Assembly: GCA_030144725.1 (NCBI GenBank)
Contig: JASKMD010000008.1
Coordinates: forward strand, 11,601,375 to 11,665,374
Origin: Haematococcus lacustris
Taxonomy: Eukaryota; Chlorophyta; Chlorophyceae; Chlamydomonadales; Haematococcaceae
Direction: 5' to 3'
Length of the DNA: 64,000 nt
In this document: positions 62,595-64,000 of the stretch, in pieces
Layout of the letters: every line of letters starts with the position of its first letter
Position numbering within the stretch: position 1 is the first letter of the stretch
Notes under the pieces: generated by a model
What the model was told of the DNA's origin: nothing
Databases searched by the model: none
What the model saw: only the letters and a program-made list of their open reading frames with translations
Translations under genes and position numbers: made by a program

Positions 62595-64000
62595 TCAGGC
62601 CTGGGCCTCAGCTTCAACATCATCCTTAGCTTCAGCCTCGCCATCAGCCGCCTCCTCAGCCTCGGCTCTCAGGTTGTGCTCTGTCAAGTACCTAGCCAAC
62701 AGCTCTTGGCATCCCACCAGCTGAGTGCTCAACTCCCACGTGTTATGCTCGTCACCGTGTCCTTGCCACTTGACCAGGAACTCAAGCCTTCTCTTCTTGC
62801 ACTTGCCCTTGCGCTTGCCTTTGCTGGGCTCCAGCCTGTGGCCCACCACCTTCTCCACTGTGTATTGGGGCTCTCCATCTAGCCACTGCACAGGAGGTGG
62901 TCCAGCCAGCCCAGGCACTGCCCCTGAAGCATCTGTGCGATAGGGCTTCACCAAGGACACATGAAACACGTTGTGGAGTCGAGACCACTCATCTGGCAGC
63001 CACAGCTTCACAGCTGCCTTGCCTACCATGTACTGCACACTGAACGGGCCCACATAGCGAGGCTTTAGCTTACGGACTCCAGGCTGGTTAGCCTTACCCC
63101 TCATGTTCTGTGTGCTCAGCAGCACCATGTCACCAGGCAGGTAAAGTAGCTCACGCCGTTTGTTATCCTGATATGACTTCATGCGCTTCTGCGCCCGCGC
63201 TAGGCACTGCCTCGCCTGCTCAACCGCCTTCTTCATGTCCTTCACAAAGTCATGCGCCTGCGGCACCTTCTGCGGCAAGTCGAGCAGCTCAGCCAGCCGC
63301 GGATGATAGCCATAATTCAGGTAGAACGGCGTGCTGCGGACCGACTCCTGCCAGGCATTGTTGATGGCGAATTCCACCAGAGGTAAGTACTCCGCCCAGT
63401 CCCGCTGGTCAGGCCTGATGAAGTGCCTCAGCATTTCCTCAATTACCCGGTTAACTCGCTCTGTTTGGCCATCTGTTTCAGGGTGGTAGGCGCTGGATAG
63501 GTTCACCTGGACCTGGAGCAGCTTGGTAACCTCAGCCCAAAACTTGTTGTGGAACTGGGGTCCTCTGTCACTGACCACACTCCTCGGCATCCCATGCAGC
63601 CGGAACACGTGCTCGAGGAACAGCTTTGCATATTGTGTGGCAGTCATGCTCTCCCATGTCTTCACCAGGTGCACCATCTTTGTTAGTCTGTCCACAAACA
63701 CTAATATTGAGTCATATTTGTTGGGCCCACTTGCAGGCAGCTTCACTATGAGGTCCATTGACACGCTGTCCCACGGTCTCTCAGGTATGGGCAGCGGCTG
63801 CAGCAGGCCAGCAGGCTTCTTGGCACTTGACTTGTTCACTTGGCACGAGTGGCAGCTGCGCACATAGCTCTTCACATCCTCTGACACACCGGGCCATGTA
63901 AACCAGCGCGTCACCTGCTCAAGGGTCTTCGTCATACCCAAGTGACCAGCAGACCTGGTGTCATGCATGGTGTATATCACTTTCTTCCGTAGCGCAGCGT
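62595..64000 (-). CDS. Ty3/gypsy retrotransposon integrase with chromodomain (C-terminal end of pol)
   Basis: The frame is open from the window edge (64000) to the stop at 62595. Visible parts: the His/Cys zinc finger of integrase (HDTRSAGHLG with CHSCQ), the catalytic core with Asp in SVSMDLIVKLP, Asp in SVVSDRGPQFHNKFW and Glu in HPETDGQTERVNR, the GPY/F-like segment (KLKPRYVGPFSV), and a C-terminal chromodomain (YTVEKVVGHRL; LEFLVKWQGHGDEHNTWEL). This order is that of the chromodomain-bearing Ty3/gypsy clade. All three catalytic residues are intact and there is no stop, so this part looks young. Reverse transcriptase and RNase H should lie beyond the right edge. No true start codon is present in the window. 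Confidence 0.93.
   Translation of the reverse strand, partial: AALRKKVIYTMHDTRSAGHLGMTKTLEQVTRWFTWPGVSEDVKSYVRSCHSCQVNKSSAKKPAGLLQPLPIPERPWDSVSMDLIVKLPASGPNKYDSILVFVDRLTKMVHLVKTWESMTATQYAKLFLEHVFRLHGMPRSVVSDRGPQFHNKFWAEVTKLLQVQVNLSSAYHPETDGQTERVNRVIEEMLRHFIRPDQRDWAEYLPLVEFAINNAWQESVRSTPFYLNYGYHPRLAELLDLPQKVPQAHDFVKDMKKAVEQARQCLARAQKRMKSYQDNKRRELLYLPGDMVLLSTQNMRGKANQPGVRKLKPRYVGPFSVQYMVGKAAVKLWLPDEWSRLHNVFHVSLVKPYRTDASGAVPGLAGPPPVQWLDGEPQYTVEKVVGHRLEPSKGKRKGKCKKRRLEFLVKWQGHGDEHNTWELSTQLVGCQELLARYLTEHNLRAEAEEAADGEAEAKDDVEAEAQA

Overview
The window is nuclear DNA of a chlamydomonadalean (volvocine-type) green alga. The evidence is high GC content, genes split into many short GT-AG exons, CAG/Gln-rich stretches, a pherophorin gene (a cell-wall family of Chlamydomonas/Volvox relatives), an FLU-like chlorophyll-regulator gene and two 500-N assembly gaps. 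I cannot name the species.

Host genes. 4.8-6.5 kb (+): a small two-exon unknown gene. 9.66-11.70 kb (-): a pherophorin. 19.6-21.2 kb (-): a two-component receiver domain joined to a SAM-like tail. 29.2-33.0 kb (-): a FLU/FLP-type thylakoid TPR protein. 35.9-42.5 kb (-): an ankyrin + RING protein, probably an E3 ligase. 42.7-50.6 kb (-): Ku80/XRCC5, reconstructed exon by exon. 55.7-57.9 kb (+): an unknown gene. 59.1-61.0 kb (-): a coiled-coil gene. Several introns carry long pentanucleotide arrays, above all a (GGGCA)n tract of more than 3.5 kb at 37.2-40.7 kb.

Mobile DNA fills most of the rest. (1) At least nine loci carry pieces of a Fanzor/TnpB-like RuvC nuclease (motifs of the type IDPG, DEHRT/EEFRT and DRDCNAALN). 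(2) hAT-type DNA transposons include an autonomous-looking element at 23.3-27.6 kb, an internally deleted relative at 11.9-14.95 kb, 1.2-kb non-autonomous copies at 5.1 and 51.4-54.1 kb, an 845-bp element at 7.06 kb and a 480-bp MITE at 17.03 kb. (3) 3' fragments of a LINE lie at 28.4-29.1 and 33.4-34.0 kb. (4) The integrase/chromodomain end of a Ty3/gypsy retrotransposon occupies the right edge. The families are nested in one another, so several were active in an overlapping period.

Most notable observation. Four Fanzor-like insertions (12.35-13.29, 18.21-18.58, 49.40-50.29 and 60.37-60.53 kb) are cut off at the 5' end by different amounts, end at a 3' terminus reading ...GCTG, and are flanked by 14-18-bp direct repeats. 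That is the signature of target-primed reverse transcription, not of the usual TnpB/Fanzor DNA transposition. All retain the 3' end, where TnpB/Fanzor guide RNAs are normally encoded. The window may therefore show an RNA-guided-nuclease family copied, at least in part, by a LINE-like route. This is inference from junctions; no searches could be run.
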